From positions 421,307 through 485,306 of the forward strand of contig NZ_JAJOZS010000002.1 of assembly GCF_021168555.1 (NCBI RefSeq): a stretch of 64,000 nt of DNA. Direction: 5' to 3'. Positions within the stretch are counted from its first letter, which is position 1, and every line of letters begins with the position of its first letter. A model generated the notes under the pieces. That model searched no databases. It saw nothing but the letters and a program-made list of their open reading frames with translations, and was not told where the DNA came from. Source of the DNA: Stenotrophomonas sp. MMGLT7. GTDB lineage: Bacteria; Pseudomonadota; Gammaproteobacteria; Xanthomonadales; Xanthomonadaceae. Positions 19,579-27,611 of the stretch are shown here, in pieces. A program made the position numbers and the translations under genes.

Positions 19579-20778
19579 GTGGCCATACGCACACTGTGCC
19601 TGCACGTCGTCGTCGCCTGCGCGACGCCCGGCCTGGCCTTCGCCGCACACGCGGCCGACGGCGACGACGAGTCGCCAGTCAGCGCCAAGATCGGCGGACG
19701 CATCCACTGGGACTTCGCCCGCTTCGACAACGACGGCCGCGGCGCGCCCAATGCCGACGACACCGAGTTCCGCCGGGTCTGGCTGGACGTGTCCGGCCGG
19801 TTCTTCGGCCTCGGCTACAAGATCGAGGGCGACTTCGCCGGACTGCAGGACGATTTCAACAGCAAGGGCATCGAGGCCAAGGACGTCTACCTGACCCGCA
19901 CGTTCTCCGGCGGCGTGCTGAGCATCGGCCAGTTCAAGCAGTACTTCTCGCTGGACGACCGCACCGGCTCCAACTACGGCAGCTTCCTGGAACGCGGCGG
20001 CGCGGCCAGCACGCTGGCGCCGCTGTACCGCAAGGCGGTGTCGTGGCAGGCCGCGGGCCGGGACTACACCTGGGCCGCCAGTGTCTACAGCCTGGAGAGC
20101 ATCGACGTCTCCAGCATAAAGGGCGATGCCGTCGGCGGCCGCGCCACCTGGGCGCCCGGCGCGCGCGATGGCGACGTGCTGCACCTGGGCCTGTCGCTGG
20201 CGCACGAGCGCTACGACCATCCGGGCGCCAACGGCGCGCAGTCGCTGCAGATACGCCCGCGCCCGGCCGGACACCTGTCCGACGCCAGCCGCATCACCCT
20301 GGCCAGCTTCGCCGACGGCCGCGACACCGACGTCGACAAGTGGTCGCTGGAGTACGCCCAGGTGCGCGGTCCGCTGTCGTGGCAGGGCGAGTTCAGCGGC
20401 GGACGCTTCGACGACGGCGCGCAGCGCGCGACAGTGAAGTCGGCGTACGGCTTCGTGAGCTGGTTCGTCACCGGCGAGTCGCGCGCCTATGACGGCAAGA
20501 CCGGCCGCTTCGCCCGGGTAAAGGACCTGCGCCACCGCAACGGCGCGCTCGAGCTGGCGCTGCGCTACGACCGCATGTGGGGCGAGCAGCACTACCACGG
20601 CCAGCCCGACCTGATCGATGCCTGGACCGAGTCGTGGACGCTGGGCGCGAACTGGTACCTGCGGCCGAACCTGCGGCTGATGCTGGACCTGATCGACAGC
20701 CGCAACCGCGACCGCCTGGCCGGCGCCACCGTCGACCACACCCGCGCGGTGACCGGCCGCTTCCAGTTCGATTTCTGA
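19579..20778 (+). CDS. OprO/P family outer-membrane porin
   Basis: 399-residue outer-membrane porin with a signal peptide ending near FAAHAADGDD and a C-terminal Phe (TGRFQFDF). Family blocks: KIGGRIHWDFARFDNDGRG, FRRVWLDVSGRFFGLGYKIEGDF, GVLSIGQFKQYFSLDDRTGSNY, TLGANWYLRPNLRLMLDLIDSRN. It starts at GTG 19579, with GAGGG just upstream; spacing is short, but no better start opens the signal peptide. Together with the CitMHS carrier gene 145 bp downstream it suggests an outer-plus-inner membrane route for citrate or similar acids, under control of the divergent TctDE system (inference). It is only moderately similar to the first porin encoded at 10738. Confidence 0.88.
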   Translation: MAIRTLCLHVVVACATPGLAFAAHAADGDDESPVSAKIGGRIHWDFARFDNDGRGAPNADDTEFRRVWLDVSGRFFGLGYKIEGDFAGLQDDFNSKGIEAKDVYLTRTFSGGVLSIGQFKQYFSLDDRTGSNYGSFLERGGAASTLAPLYRKAVSWQAAGRDYTWAASVYSLESIDVSSIKGDAVGGRATWAPGARDGDVLHLGLSLAHERYDHPGANGAQSLQIRPRPAGHLSDASRITLASFADGRDTDVDKWSLEYAQVRGPLSWQGEFSGGRFDDGAQRATVKSAYGFVSWFVTGESRAYDGKTGRFARVKDLRHRNGALELALRYDRMWGEQHYHGQPDLIDAWTESWTLGANWYLRPNLRLMLDLIDSRNRDRLAGATVDHTRAVTGRFQFDF

Positions 20779-20801
20779 GATGCCTGCCTTTCCCGCCTTG
20801 C

Positions 20802-20869
20802 GTAGGAGCGGCTTCGGCCGCGATGGGGCTTTCCCGGTGAAGCCCGATCGCGACTGAAGTCGCTCCTAC
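20802..20869. repeat. REP-type inverted repeat
   Basis: Arms GTAGGAGCGGCTTCGGCCGCGATGGGGCTT and GCCCGATCGCGACTGAAGTCGCTCCTAC separated by a CCCGGTGA-type loop. The left arm is a variant (GGCTTCGGCC in place of GACTTCAGTC), so pairing in the middle is imperfect. Located between the porin and citrate-carrier genes, where it may damp read-through or stabilise the porin mRNA 3' end. Confidence 0.85.
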
Positions 20870-20922
20870 AAGCAAAGCGAAAAGCGTTTCCCCTCCCCCG
20901 CGATACCCGAGGAATCCCGCCC

Positions 20923-22251
20923 ATGCTGACCGCGCTCGGCTTCGGAATGGTCATCACCTTCATGTACCTGATCATGAGCAAGCGGCTGTCGCCGCTGGTC
21001 GCGCTGATCACGGTGCCGATCGCGTTCGCGCTGGCCGGCGGCTTCGGCAGCGGCATCAACGAGATGATGCTCGACGGCATCAAGAAGATCGCGCCCACCG
21101 GGGTGATGCTGATGTTCGCCATCCTCTACTTCGGGGTGATGATCGACGCCGGCCTGTTCGACCCGCTGGTGCGCACCATCCTGCGCATCGTCAGGGGCGA
21201 CCCGCTGAAGATCGTGATGGGCACGGCGATCCTGGCGCTGCTGATCTCGCTGGACGGCGACGGCTCGACCACCTACATGATCACGGTGTCGGCGATGCTG
21301 CCGCTGTATCGCCGGCTGGGCATGAACGCGCTCAACATGACCTGCGTGACCATCCTCGCCGGCGGGGTGATGAACCTCACCCCGTGGGGCGGGCCGACCG
21401 CGCGCGCGGCCACCGCGCTGCACGTGGACCCGGCCGAGGTGTTCATCCCGCTGGTGCCGGCGATGGGCCTGGCGATCGCCGGCGTGCTCGTGCTGGCGTG
21501 GTGGCTGGGCCTGCAGGAGCGGCGCCGGCTGGGCGTGGTGAAGCTGCCGGCGGGCGGGCAGTGGCTGGATTCGAGCGTGTCCGACGACGGCGACGCGCTG
21601 CCGACGGTGGAGGACGCCGAGGACATCAAGCGGCCGCGGCTGCTGTGGGTGAACCTGGGCCTGACCCTGGCGCTGATGACCGCGCTGGTGATCGGCGTGC
21701 TGCCGATGCCGGTGCTGTTCATGATCGGCTTCGCGGTGGCGCTGGTGATCAACTACCCCGACCTGGCCGAGCAGCGCCGGCGCGTGGTCAACCACGCCGG
21801 CAACGTGCTGTCGGTGGTGTCGCTGATCTTCGCCGCCGGCATCTTCACCGGCATCCTCTCCAACACCGGCATGGTCGAGGCGATGTCGCGCAGCTTCCTT
21901 GCGGTGATCCCGGACAGCTGGGGCCCGTACCTGGCGGTGATCACCGCGGTGGCGAGCATGCCGTTCACCTTCTTCATGTCCAACGACGCGTTCTACTTCG
22001 GCGTGCTGCCGATCCTGTCCGAGGCCGCCGGCCAGTACGGCATCACCCCGGTGGAGATGGCGCGCGCCTCGCTGGCCGGGCAGCCGGTGCACCTGCTCAG
22101 CCCGCTGGTGCCCTCGACCTACCTGCTGGTCGGCCTGGCCAAGGTCGACTTCGCCGACCACCAGCGCTTCACCCTGAAGTGGGCGACGCTGATCTCGCTG
22201 CTGCTGATGGCCGGCGGGCTGCTGTTCGGGCTGTTTCCGCTGGCGGCCTGA
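20923..22251 (+). CDS. citH: CitMHS-family citrate:cation symporter
   Basis: 442-residue inner-membrane transporter with about eleven to twelve hydrophobic helices. Family blocks include KIAPTGVMLMFAILYFGVMIDAGLFDPLV, the near-invariant ISLDGDGSTTYMIT, NLTPWGGPTARAA and FFMSNDAFYFGVLPILSEAA. CitMHS proteins import citrate, usually complexed with Mg2+ or another divalent cation. A GAGGA ribosome binding site precedes the ATG. Downstream of the porin gene on the same strand and next to the TctDE operon, it is the likely citrate uptake route. The symbol citH is used as in xanthomonads; exact metal preference cannot be read from sequence. Confidence 0.9.
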   Translation: MLTALGFGMVITFMYLIMSKRLSPLVALITVPIAFALAGGFGSGINEMMLDGIKKIAPTGVMLMFAILYFGVMIDAGLFDPLVRTILRIVRGDPLKIVMGTAILALLISLDGDGSTTYMITVSAMLPLYRRLGMNALNMTCVTILAGGVMNLTPWGGPTARAATALHVDPAEVFIPLVPAMGLAIAGVLVLAWWLGLQERRRLGVVKLPAGGQWLDSSVSDDGDALPTVEDAEDIKRPRLLWVNLGLTLALMTALVIGVLPMPVLFMIGFAVALVINYPDLAEQRRRVVNHAGNVLSVVSLIFAAGIFTGILSNTGMVEAMSRSFLAVIPDSWGPYLAVITAVASMPFTFFMSNDAFYFGVLPILSEAAGQYGITPVEMARASLAGQPVHLLSPLVPSTYLLVGLAKVDFADHQRFTLKWATLISLLLMAGGLLFGLFPLAA

Positions 22252-22258
22252 CGGCCGC

Positions 22259-22374
22259 CCGGGATTCGGGAGTGGGGATCCGGGATTGGCGACAGCCCGC
22301 GGATTCCACCAATCCCGGCTTTTCGCAGCCGAATGGCTGGCAATCCCCAATCCCTAATCCCCAATCCCAACTCC
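22259..22374. repeat. GGGATTGGGGATTGGC-type intergenic inverted repeat, second copy
   Basis: GGGATTCGGGAGTGGGGATCCGG on the left; CCAATCCCGGCTTTTCG, AGCCGAATGGCTGGCAATCC and a run of CCCCAATCCC units on the right. The GCCGAATGGCTGGCAATCC segment is nearly identical to that at 1575-1681. It fills the gap between the citrate carrier and reductase genes and ends 14 bp before the reductase ATG, next to its AAGGAG ribosome binding site. Confidence 0.75.
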
Positions 22375-22388
22375 GAAGGAGTTCACCC

Positions 22389-23129
22389 ATGACCCTCCGA
22401 ATCGCCTACGTCACCAGCGGCATGGGCAGCGTCGGCACCGCGATCTGCCAGAAGCTGGCGCGCAGCGGCCACACCGTGGTCGCCGGCTGCGGCCCCAACT
22501 CGCCGCGCAAGGCCGCCTGGCTGCGCGAGCAGCGCGAGCTGGGCTTCGACTTCGTCGCCTCCGAGGGCAACGCCGCCGACTGGGACTCCACCGTGGCCGC
22601 GTTCGCCAAGGTCAGGGCCGAGGTCGGCGAGATCGACGTGCTGGTCAACAACGCCGGCGGCAGCCGCGACGTGCTGTTCCGGCAGATGAGCCGCGAGGAC
22701 TGGAACGCGGTGATCGCCAGCAACCTGCACTCGCTGTTCAACATCAGCAAGCAGGTGGTGGACGGCATGGTCGCGCGCGGCTGGGGACGGATCGTCAACA
22801 TCGGCTCGGTGAGCGCGCAGAAGGGCCAGATCGGGCAGATCAACTTCGCCACCGCCAAGGCGGCGATGCACGGCTTCACCCGTGCGCTGGCGCACGAGGT
22901 GGCCTCGCGCGGGGTCACCGTCAACACCATCTCGCCCGGCTACATCGCCAGCGCGGCGATCAGCAGCTTCCCGCCGGACGTGCTCGACCGCCTGGCCGCC
23001 TCGGTGCCGGTGCACCGCCTCGGCAAGCCGCAGGAAGTGGCCGGGCTGTGCGCCTGGCTGGCGTCGGACGAGGCGGCCTACGTCACCGGCGCCGACTACC
23101 CGGTCAACGGCGGCCTGTACATGGGATAA
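22389..23129 (+). CDS. Short-chain dehydrogenase resembling acetoacetyl-CoA reductase (PhaB), catalytic Tyr replaced
   Basis: 246-residue Rossmann-fold SDR. Overall it resembles PhaB, the NADPH acetoacetyl-CoA reductase of polyhydroxybutyrate synthesis: VTSGMGSVGTAICQKLA (coenzyme loop), VLVNNAG, Ser140 in NIGSVSAQKGQ, SPGYI, and a GADYPVNGGLYMG tail. The position expected for catalytic Tyr, 13 residues after Ser140, is Phe153 (INFATAKAAMHG), while Lys157 and Asn112 are kept. A Phe there normally abolishes SDR catalysis, so the protein may be inactive, regulatory, or unusual. Start ATG 22389 follows AAGGAG; the longer open frame upstream is not coding. No phaA or phaC gene lies nearby. Confidence 0.8.
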   Translation: MTLRIAYVTSGMGSVGTAICQKLARSGHTVVAGCGPNSPRKAAWLREQRELGFDFVASEGNAADWDSTVAAFAKVRAEVGEIDVLVNNAGGSRDVLFRQMSREDWNAVIASNLHSLFNISKQVVDGMVARGWGRIVNIGSVSAQKGQIGQINFATAKAAMHGFTRALAHEVASRGVTVNTISPGYIASAAISSFPPDVLDRLAASVPVHRLGKPQEVAGLCAWLASDEAAYVTGADYPVNGGLYMG

Positions 23130-23153
23130 GGGGCAGCCGAATGCAGGCCCCCC

Positions 23154-23221
23154 GTAGGAGCGACTTCAGTCGCGATGGGGCTTTACCGGAAAGTCCCCAT
23201 CGCGACTGAAGTCGCTCCTAC
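23154..23221. repeat. REP-type inverted repeat
   Basis: GTAGGAGCGACTTCAGTCGC with GATGGGGCTTTACCGGAAAG in the middle, then CCCCATCGCGACTGAAGTCGC and TCCTAC: a near-perfect hairpin. It lies between the convergent reductase and rsgA genes, a position where such elements often act as bidirectional terminators. Confidence 0.9.
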
Positions 23222-23273
23222 GTCGCTCGTGCATCGCACTGTTCCCGCCCGCTTCCCCTGCCATCATCGCGCC

Positions 23274-24362
23274 TCAGCGGCGCCCGCCCGGGCGCTTGCC
23301 CGGGTTGCGGCCCGGCGGCCTTGCGGCGGCGTTCTGCGCCAGCCGCGCCGACAGCTTGCCGGCGGCGCCGGCCACCTCGTCGCGCAGCTTGAGGTAGTTG
23401 ACCAGCCGCGCCGGGTCCAGCTCGCCGCGTTCGATCGCCGCACGCACCGCGCAGCCCGGCTCGGCCTGGTGCGCACAGTCGTTGAAGCGGCACTGCGCGG
23501 CCAGCGCCTCGATGTCGGCGAACCCGCCCTCGGCCAGGCTTTCCTCGCCGGTGGGCTTGAGCTCGCGCATGCCCGGGGTGTCGATCAGGCAGGCGCCGCC
23601 GGGCAGCGGGATCAGCGCGCGATGGGTGGTGGTGTGGCGCCCGCGCGAGTCGCTCTCGCGCACGTGCCCGGTCTTCATCCGCTGCTCGCCGAGCAGGGTG
23701 TTGGTCAGGGTGGACTTGCCGGCGCCGGAGGAACCCACCAGCACCGCGGTGCGGCCTTCGCCCAGCCAGGGCTGCAGCGCCGAGACGCTGTGCGGGTCGC
23801 GGGCGTTGACCGTGCACACGGCGACCTGCTGCGCCGCCAGCCCGGCCAGCGTCGCCACCGCGTCCTGCGCCCGGGCGGCGATGTCGGCCTTGGTCAGCAC
23901 GATCACCGGCTCGGCGCCGCCGCCGCCCACCAGCAGCAGGTAGCGCTCGATCCGGCGCGGGTTGAAGTCCTCGTCCAGGCCGCAGACCACGAACACGGTG
24001 TCGATGTTGGCGGCGATCACCTGCTGGTGGTAGTGCTCGCCGGCGGCGCCGCGCTTGATGGCGGTGCGCCGCGGCAGCAGCGCGACGATGCGCGCCCCCT
24101 CCAGCAGCACCCAGTCGCCCACCGCGGCGCGCTCGTGCGAGGGAAAGCGCGGCCGCTGCCATTCCGGCGGCGACTCGGCCTTCAGCTGCTGCTCGGTCGA
24201 GGAGGCCACCACGTAGCCGCTGCGGTGCTGCTCGACCACCCGCGCCGGCTGCGCCTGCGGATGCTGCTGCATGAGCTGGCGCCAACCCGGCTCGGCCGGT
24301 TCGCCGGGCCAGGGCCAGCCGATCGGGCGCAGGCGGGCGTAGTCGATGTCGGGCGGGCTCAT
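23274..24362 (-). CDS. rsgA: Ribosome small subunit-dependent GTPase A
   Basis: 362-residue late-acting 30S ribosome assembly GTPase. N-terminal OB fold ~40-110 (AVGDWVLLEGARIVALLPRRTAIKRG), then a circularly permuted G domain with G4 VLTKADI, P-loop GSSGAGKSTLTNTLLGE (G1), switch region HTTTHRALIPL and G3 DTPGMRE; C-terminal zinc site CRFNDCAHQAEPGCAV. The G4-G1-G3 order is diagnostic of the YjeQ/RsgA family. The C-terminal tail is basic (PGRNPGKRPGGRR), probably aiding rRNA contact. Divergent from the aminotransferase gene. The ATG at 24362 follows a TAGAAT box by six bases. Confidence 0.95.
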   Translation of the reverse strand: MSPPDIDYARLRPIGWPWPGEPAEPGWRQLMQQHPQAQPARVVEQHRSGYVVASSTEQQLKAESPPEWQRPRFPSHERAAVGDWVLLEGARIVALLPRRTAIKRGAAGEHYHQQVIAANIDTVFVVCGLDEDFNPRRIERYLLLVGGGGAEPVIVLTKADIAARAQDAVATLAGLAAQQVAVCTVNARDPHSVSALQPWLGEGRTAVLVGSSGAGKSTLTNTLLGEQRMKTGHVRESDSRGRHTTTHRALIPLPGGACLIDTPGMRELKPTGEESLAEGGFADIEALAAQCRFNDCAHQAEPGCAVRAAIERGELDPARLVNYLKLRDEVAGAAGKLSARLAQNAAARPPGRNPGKRPGGRR

Positions 24363-24368
24363 GCGCGG

Positions 24369-24374
24369 ATTCTA
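24369..24374 (-). promoter_or_regulatory. Putative -10 box, leaderless rsgA start
   Basis: On the minus strand TAGAAT, six bases (CCGCGC), ATG. No Shine-Dalgarno sequence is possible in that interval. Fourth example of this arrangement in the window. Confidence 0.5.
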
Positions 24375-24451
24375 CAGGGGCGGCGGCCGGCACCCTGCCG
24401 CGGCGGCGTTTTTGGGGCTACCATGCCGGTCCCACGCCCCACCCGGCCCGC

Positions 24452-25732
24452 ATGCCAATGTCAAGCTCGTCGCTCAAGCCGCTCGCCACCCGCGAGCGCC
24501 TGTCGGAAGTCCGCTACGAAATCCGCGGAGAGCTGGCGCGACGAGCCCGGGAGCTGGAGGCGCAGGGCCGCAAGCTGATCAAGCTCAACATCGGCAACCC
24601 GGGCAACTTCGGCTTCCGCGCGCCGCCGCACCTGCAGCACGCGATCGCCGACGACATGAACCGCACCGATCCCTACACCCACCAGCAGGGCCTGCCGGTG
24701 GCGCGCGAGGCGCTGGCCGGTGCCTATGCGCGGCGCGGCTATCCCGACGCCGAGCCGGAGCGGGTGTTCGTCGGCAACGGCGTGTCCGAGCTGATCGACC
24801 TGTCGCTGCGGGCGCTGCTCAACCCCGGCGACGAGGTGCTGATCCCCTCGCCCGACTACCCGCTGTGGTCGGCGGCGACCATCCTCAACGACGGCCGCCC
24901 GGTCTACTACAGCTGCGACCCTGAGAACGGCTTCCTGCCCGACCCGAGCAAGATCGAGACGCTGGTGTCGCCGCGCACACGCGCCATCGTGCTGATCAAC
25001 CCCAACAATCCCAGCGGCGCCAGCTACCCGCGCGAGCTGCTGGAGCGCATCGTCGCCATCGCCGCCAAGCACGACCTGCTGCTGATGGTGGACGAGATCT
25101 ACGACCAGATCCTGTACGACGGCGCCGTCTTCCAGCCGGTCGCGCCGCTGGCCGGCGAGCATCCGTGCATCAGCTTCAGCGGCCTGAGCAAGGTGCACCG
25201 CGCCTGCGGCTGGCGCGTGGGCTGGGCGCTGCTGTCCGGCGACGGCGCGCGCGTGGGCGAGCTGCGCGCGGCGATGGACCTGCTCAGCGCGCTGCGCCTG
25301 TGCGCCAACGTCCCCGGCCAGTACGCGATCGAGGCGGCGGTGAACGGCCCGGACACGATCTCGCCGCTGTGCGCGCCCGGCGGGCGCCTGTACGAGACCC
25401 GCCGCGCGGTGATCGAGGCCTGCGCCGCCAGCGAACACCTGTCGCTGGTCGCCCCGGCCGGCGCGCTGTACGCGTTCCCGGCGGTGACCGGCGCGGCCGC
25501 GCGCAACTTCGACGACCACGATTTCGCGCTGGAGCTGATGCAGGACGAGGGCGTGCTGGTGGTGCCCGGCTCCAGCTTCAACGTGCCCTACCGCAACCAC
25601 TTCCGGGTGACCCTGCTGCCGGAGGCGGCGGTGATGCGCGAGGTGTTCGTCCGCATCGACCGCGCCCTGGCGCGGCGCGCCGAGGCCAACACCAAGGTCG
25701 TGCCGATCAAGCCGCGCAGCGCGGTGGCCTGA
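24452..25732 (+). CDS. alaA: AlaA-type pyridoxal-phosphate aminotransferase (alanine synthesis)
   Basis: 426-residue class I/II aminotransferase. Catalytic Lys247 lies in FSGLSKVHRACGWRVGW; other conserved blocks are LNIGNPGNFGFRAPPHL, DPYTHQQGLPVAREALA, FVGNGVSELIDL, IPSPDYPLWSA, INPNNPSGA and VDEIYDQILYDG. These match E. coli AlaA (glutamate-pyruvate aminotransferase). The start at 24452 or at the second Met two codons on cannot be distinguished. A TACCAT hexamer lies at 24419-24424. The basic C-terminal tail after LARRAEANT is longer than needed. It starts a same-strand run with the hydrolase gene 20 bp downstream. Confidence 0.88.
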   Translation: MPMSSSSLKPLATRERLSEVRYEIRGELARRARELEAQGRKLIKLNIGNPGNFGFRAPPHLQHAIADDMNRTDPYTHQQGLPVAREALAGAYARRGYPDAEPERVFVGNGVSELIDLSLRALLNPGDEVLIPSPDYPLWSAATILNDGRPVYYSCDPENGFLPDPSKIETLVSPRTRAIVLINPNNPSGASYPRELLERIVAIAAKHDLLLMVDEIYDQILYDGAVFQPVAPLAGEHPCISFSGLSKVHRACGWRVGWALLSGDGARVGELRAAMDLLSALRLCANVPGQYAIEAAVNGPDTISPLCAPGGRLYETRRAVIEACAASEHLSLVAPAGALYAFPAVTGAAARNFDDHDFALELMQDEGVLVVPGSSFNVPYRNHFRVTLLPEAAVMREVFVRIDRALARRAEANTKVVPIKPRSAVA

Positions 25733-25752
25733 GCGGCGCAAGGCCCGATCGC

Positions 25753-26358
25753 GTGCTGCGCTACCTCGCCCTGGGCGACTCGTACACCGTCGGCGAGGGC
25801 ATCGACCCGGCACGGCGCTGGCCGCGGCAGCTGGCGGTGGCGTTGCGCCAGGCGGGGCTGCCGCTCGCCGATCCGCTCGTCGTCGCCACCACCGGCTGGA
25901 CCACCGACGAACTCGACGCCGGCATCGACGCCGCCGCCCCGCGGGGCCCGTTCGACCTGGTCAGCCTGCTGGTCGGGGTCAACGACCAGTACCGCGGGCG
26001 GGCGCTGGCGGACTACCGCCGAGGCTTCGCCGCGCTGCTGGAACGCGCCACCGGCTTCGCCGGCGGCCGCGGCGCGCGCGTGCTGGTGCTGGCGATCCCG
26101 GACTGGGGAGTGACCCCGTTCGCCGCCGCGCAGGGACGCGATCGCGCGCGCATCGCCACCGAGCTGGACGCCTTCAACGCCGCTGCCGCCGCACTGTGCG
26201 CCGCGCGCGGCGCGGCCTTCGTCGACATCGCCCCGGTCAGCCGCGAACGCGGCGCCGAGGCGGCCATGCTCGCGGCCGATGGCCTGCACCCCTCGGCCGC
26301 GATGCATGCGTTGTGGGCATCGCAGGCCTTGCCCGCCGCGCGCGATGCGCTAGCCTGA
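25753..26358 (+). CDS. SGNH/GDSL hydrolase
   Basis: 201-residue serine esterase/lipase of the SGNH fold. Block I ALGDSYTVGEGID carries the nucleophile Ser; block III GVNDQYRG supplies the oxyanion Asn; block V DGLHPSAAMHALWA holds the catalytic Asp and His. There is no signal peptide, so it is probably cytoplasmic. The start is GTG at 25753, giving MLRYLALGDSYT; the open frame continues upstream inside the aminotransferase gene, but that is an overlapping reading frame. It follows alaA by 20 bp and is likely co-transcribed. Substrate unknown. Confidence 0.85.
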   Translation: MLRYLALGDSYTVGEGIDPARRWPRQLAVALRQAGLPLADPLVVATTGWTTDELDAGIDAAAPRGPFDLVSLLVGVNDQYRGRALADYRRGFAALLERATGFAGGRGARVLVLAIPDWGVTPFAAAQGRDRARIATELDAFNAAAAALCAARGAAFVDIAPVSRERGAEAAMLAADGLHPSAAMHALWASQALPAARDALA

Positions 26359-26408
26359 GCCCCCGCTCCCGCCGCCAAGGACCGACATTGCGCGACGCCA
26401 CCCGCCCC

Positions 26409-27077
26409 ATGAACGCCGCCGAGGCGCAGGCCATCGCCCGCGCGTTCCTGCCCGCGCACCCGCTGGGCAACCGCTACGACTACTACTACACCCGCACCAA
26501 GCTGCGCACCGACCCGCTGTACCCGGGCGTGCTGGCGGCGCTGCGCGGCACCGCCGCGCCGCTGCTCGACCTCGGCTGCGGCCTGGGCCTGCTGGCGCAT
26601 GCGCTGCGCGCCGACGGCCAGGCGCTGGACTACCACGGCGTGGACATCGACGCGGCCAAGATCCGCCGCGCGGTCGCCATCGCGCAGCGCTCGCAACTGC
26701 ACGGCACCCGCTTCGACGTGGTCGACCTGGGCCAGTCCTGGCCCGAGCACCGCGGCAGCGTCGCCATCCTCGACGTACTGCAGTACCTGCAGGCCGACGT
26801 CCAGGCCGGGCTGATCCGCAAGGCCGCCGGCATGCTGGCGCCGGGCGCGAAGCTGGTCATCCGCAGCGGCCTGGGCGACGACAGCCGGCGCGGCCGCACC
26901 AGCCGCGTGAGCGATTTCCTGGCGCATTTCTCCGGCTGGATGCAGGAGCTGCCCAAGAGCTTCCCCACCCGCGACAGCCTGCAGCGCCAGCTCGACGACG
27001 CCGGGCTGCAGGCCACGTTCTCGCCGCTGTACGGCAACACCCCGTTCAACAACTGGCTGGTGGTGGCCGGGCGCTGA
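26409..27077 (+). CDS. Class I SAM-dependent methyltransferase
   Basis: 222-residue protein with a Rossmann-like methyltransferase core: motif I LLDLGCGLGLLAHAL, an acidic ribose-binding end of strand 2 (YHGVDIDAAKIRRA), VVDLGQSWPEH and SVAILDVLQYL (motif IV region), and IRSGLGDD. The C-terminal half (FSGWMQELPKSFPTRDSLQRQL) looks like a substrate cap. Substrate cannot be inferred; small-molecule or lipid methylation is possible. An upstream TTG at 26388 is an alternative start. Located 50 bp after the GDSL hydrolase gene, with a TAGCCT hexamer spanning that gene's stop. Confidence 0.8.
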   Translation: MNAAEAQAIARAFLPAHPLGNRYDYYYTRTKLRTDPLYPGVLAALRGTAAPLLDLGCGLGLLAHALRADGQALDYHGVDIDAAKIRRAVAIAQRSQLHGTRFDVVDLGQSWPEHRGSVAILDVLQYLQADVQAGLIRKAAGMLAPGAKLVIRSGLGDDSRRGRTSRVSDFLAHFSGWMQELPKSFPTRDSLQRQLDDAGLQATFSPLYGNTPFNNWLVVAGR

Positions 27078-27101
27078 GACGGCGCCAGCCCGCCATCGCC
27101 C

Positions 27102-27548
27102 TCAGGCCGCCCCGCCGGCCTTCCCGCCGTCGCCGTCCGCGCGGCTCAGGTCGTAGGCCTCGCGCGCGCGATCCAGCTCCACGAAATGGTGCTCGGCCCA
27201 GCGGTCCAGCGCCGCCAGTGCCTGCCACAGCGACGCTCCCAGCGGCGTCAGCGCATAGCTCACCGCGATCCTCCTGCCGTCCTCCCCGCGGGTCCGCGCC
27301 ACCAGCCCGTTGCGTTCCAGCGCGCGCAGCGTCTGCGCCAGCATCTTCTGCGAGATGCCGCCGACACGCCGCTGCAGGGCGGCATTGCGCAGCGGGCCGG
27401 CGGCGAGCAGGGGCAGGATCAGCAGCACCCACTTGCTGCCGATCAGTTCCAGCACGTCGCGCGCCGAGCACTCCGGATCGTATACATCGCCGCGATGGAA
27501 TCCGCCGTGCGCCACGCCATACCCATGGGTTACCGAAAAGTGCGTCAT
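27102..27548 (-). CDS. HxlR-family winged-helix transcriptional regulator
   Basis: 148-residue MarR-like HxlR regulator: CSARDVLELIGSKWVLLILPLLAAGPLRNAALQRRVGGISQKMLAQTLRALERNGLVART is the characteristic winged helix with the conserved Cys at the start and GSKW. HxlR proteins sense electrophiles, quinones or oxidants through that Cys. It is divergent from a flavodoxin-fold NAD(P)H:quinone reductase gene only 63 bp away, the classic arrangement for a repressor and its detoxifying target. N-terminal ~25 residues are variable; the start at 27548 is the best ATG. Confidence 0.88.
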   Translation of the reverse strand: MTHFSVTHGYGVAHGGFHRGDVYDPECSARDVLELIGSKWVLLILPLLAAGPLRNAALQRRVGGISQKMLAQTLRALERNGLVARTRGEDGRRIAVSYALTPLGASLWQALAALDRWAEHHFVELDRAREAYDLSRADGDGGKAGGAA

Positions 27549-27611
27549 TGACCATGCCCGTGCGGACCGTCGAGAGTGGACCGCACGCTTGATGGACATG
27601 GGAATTCTTGC

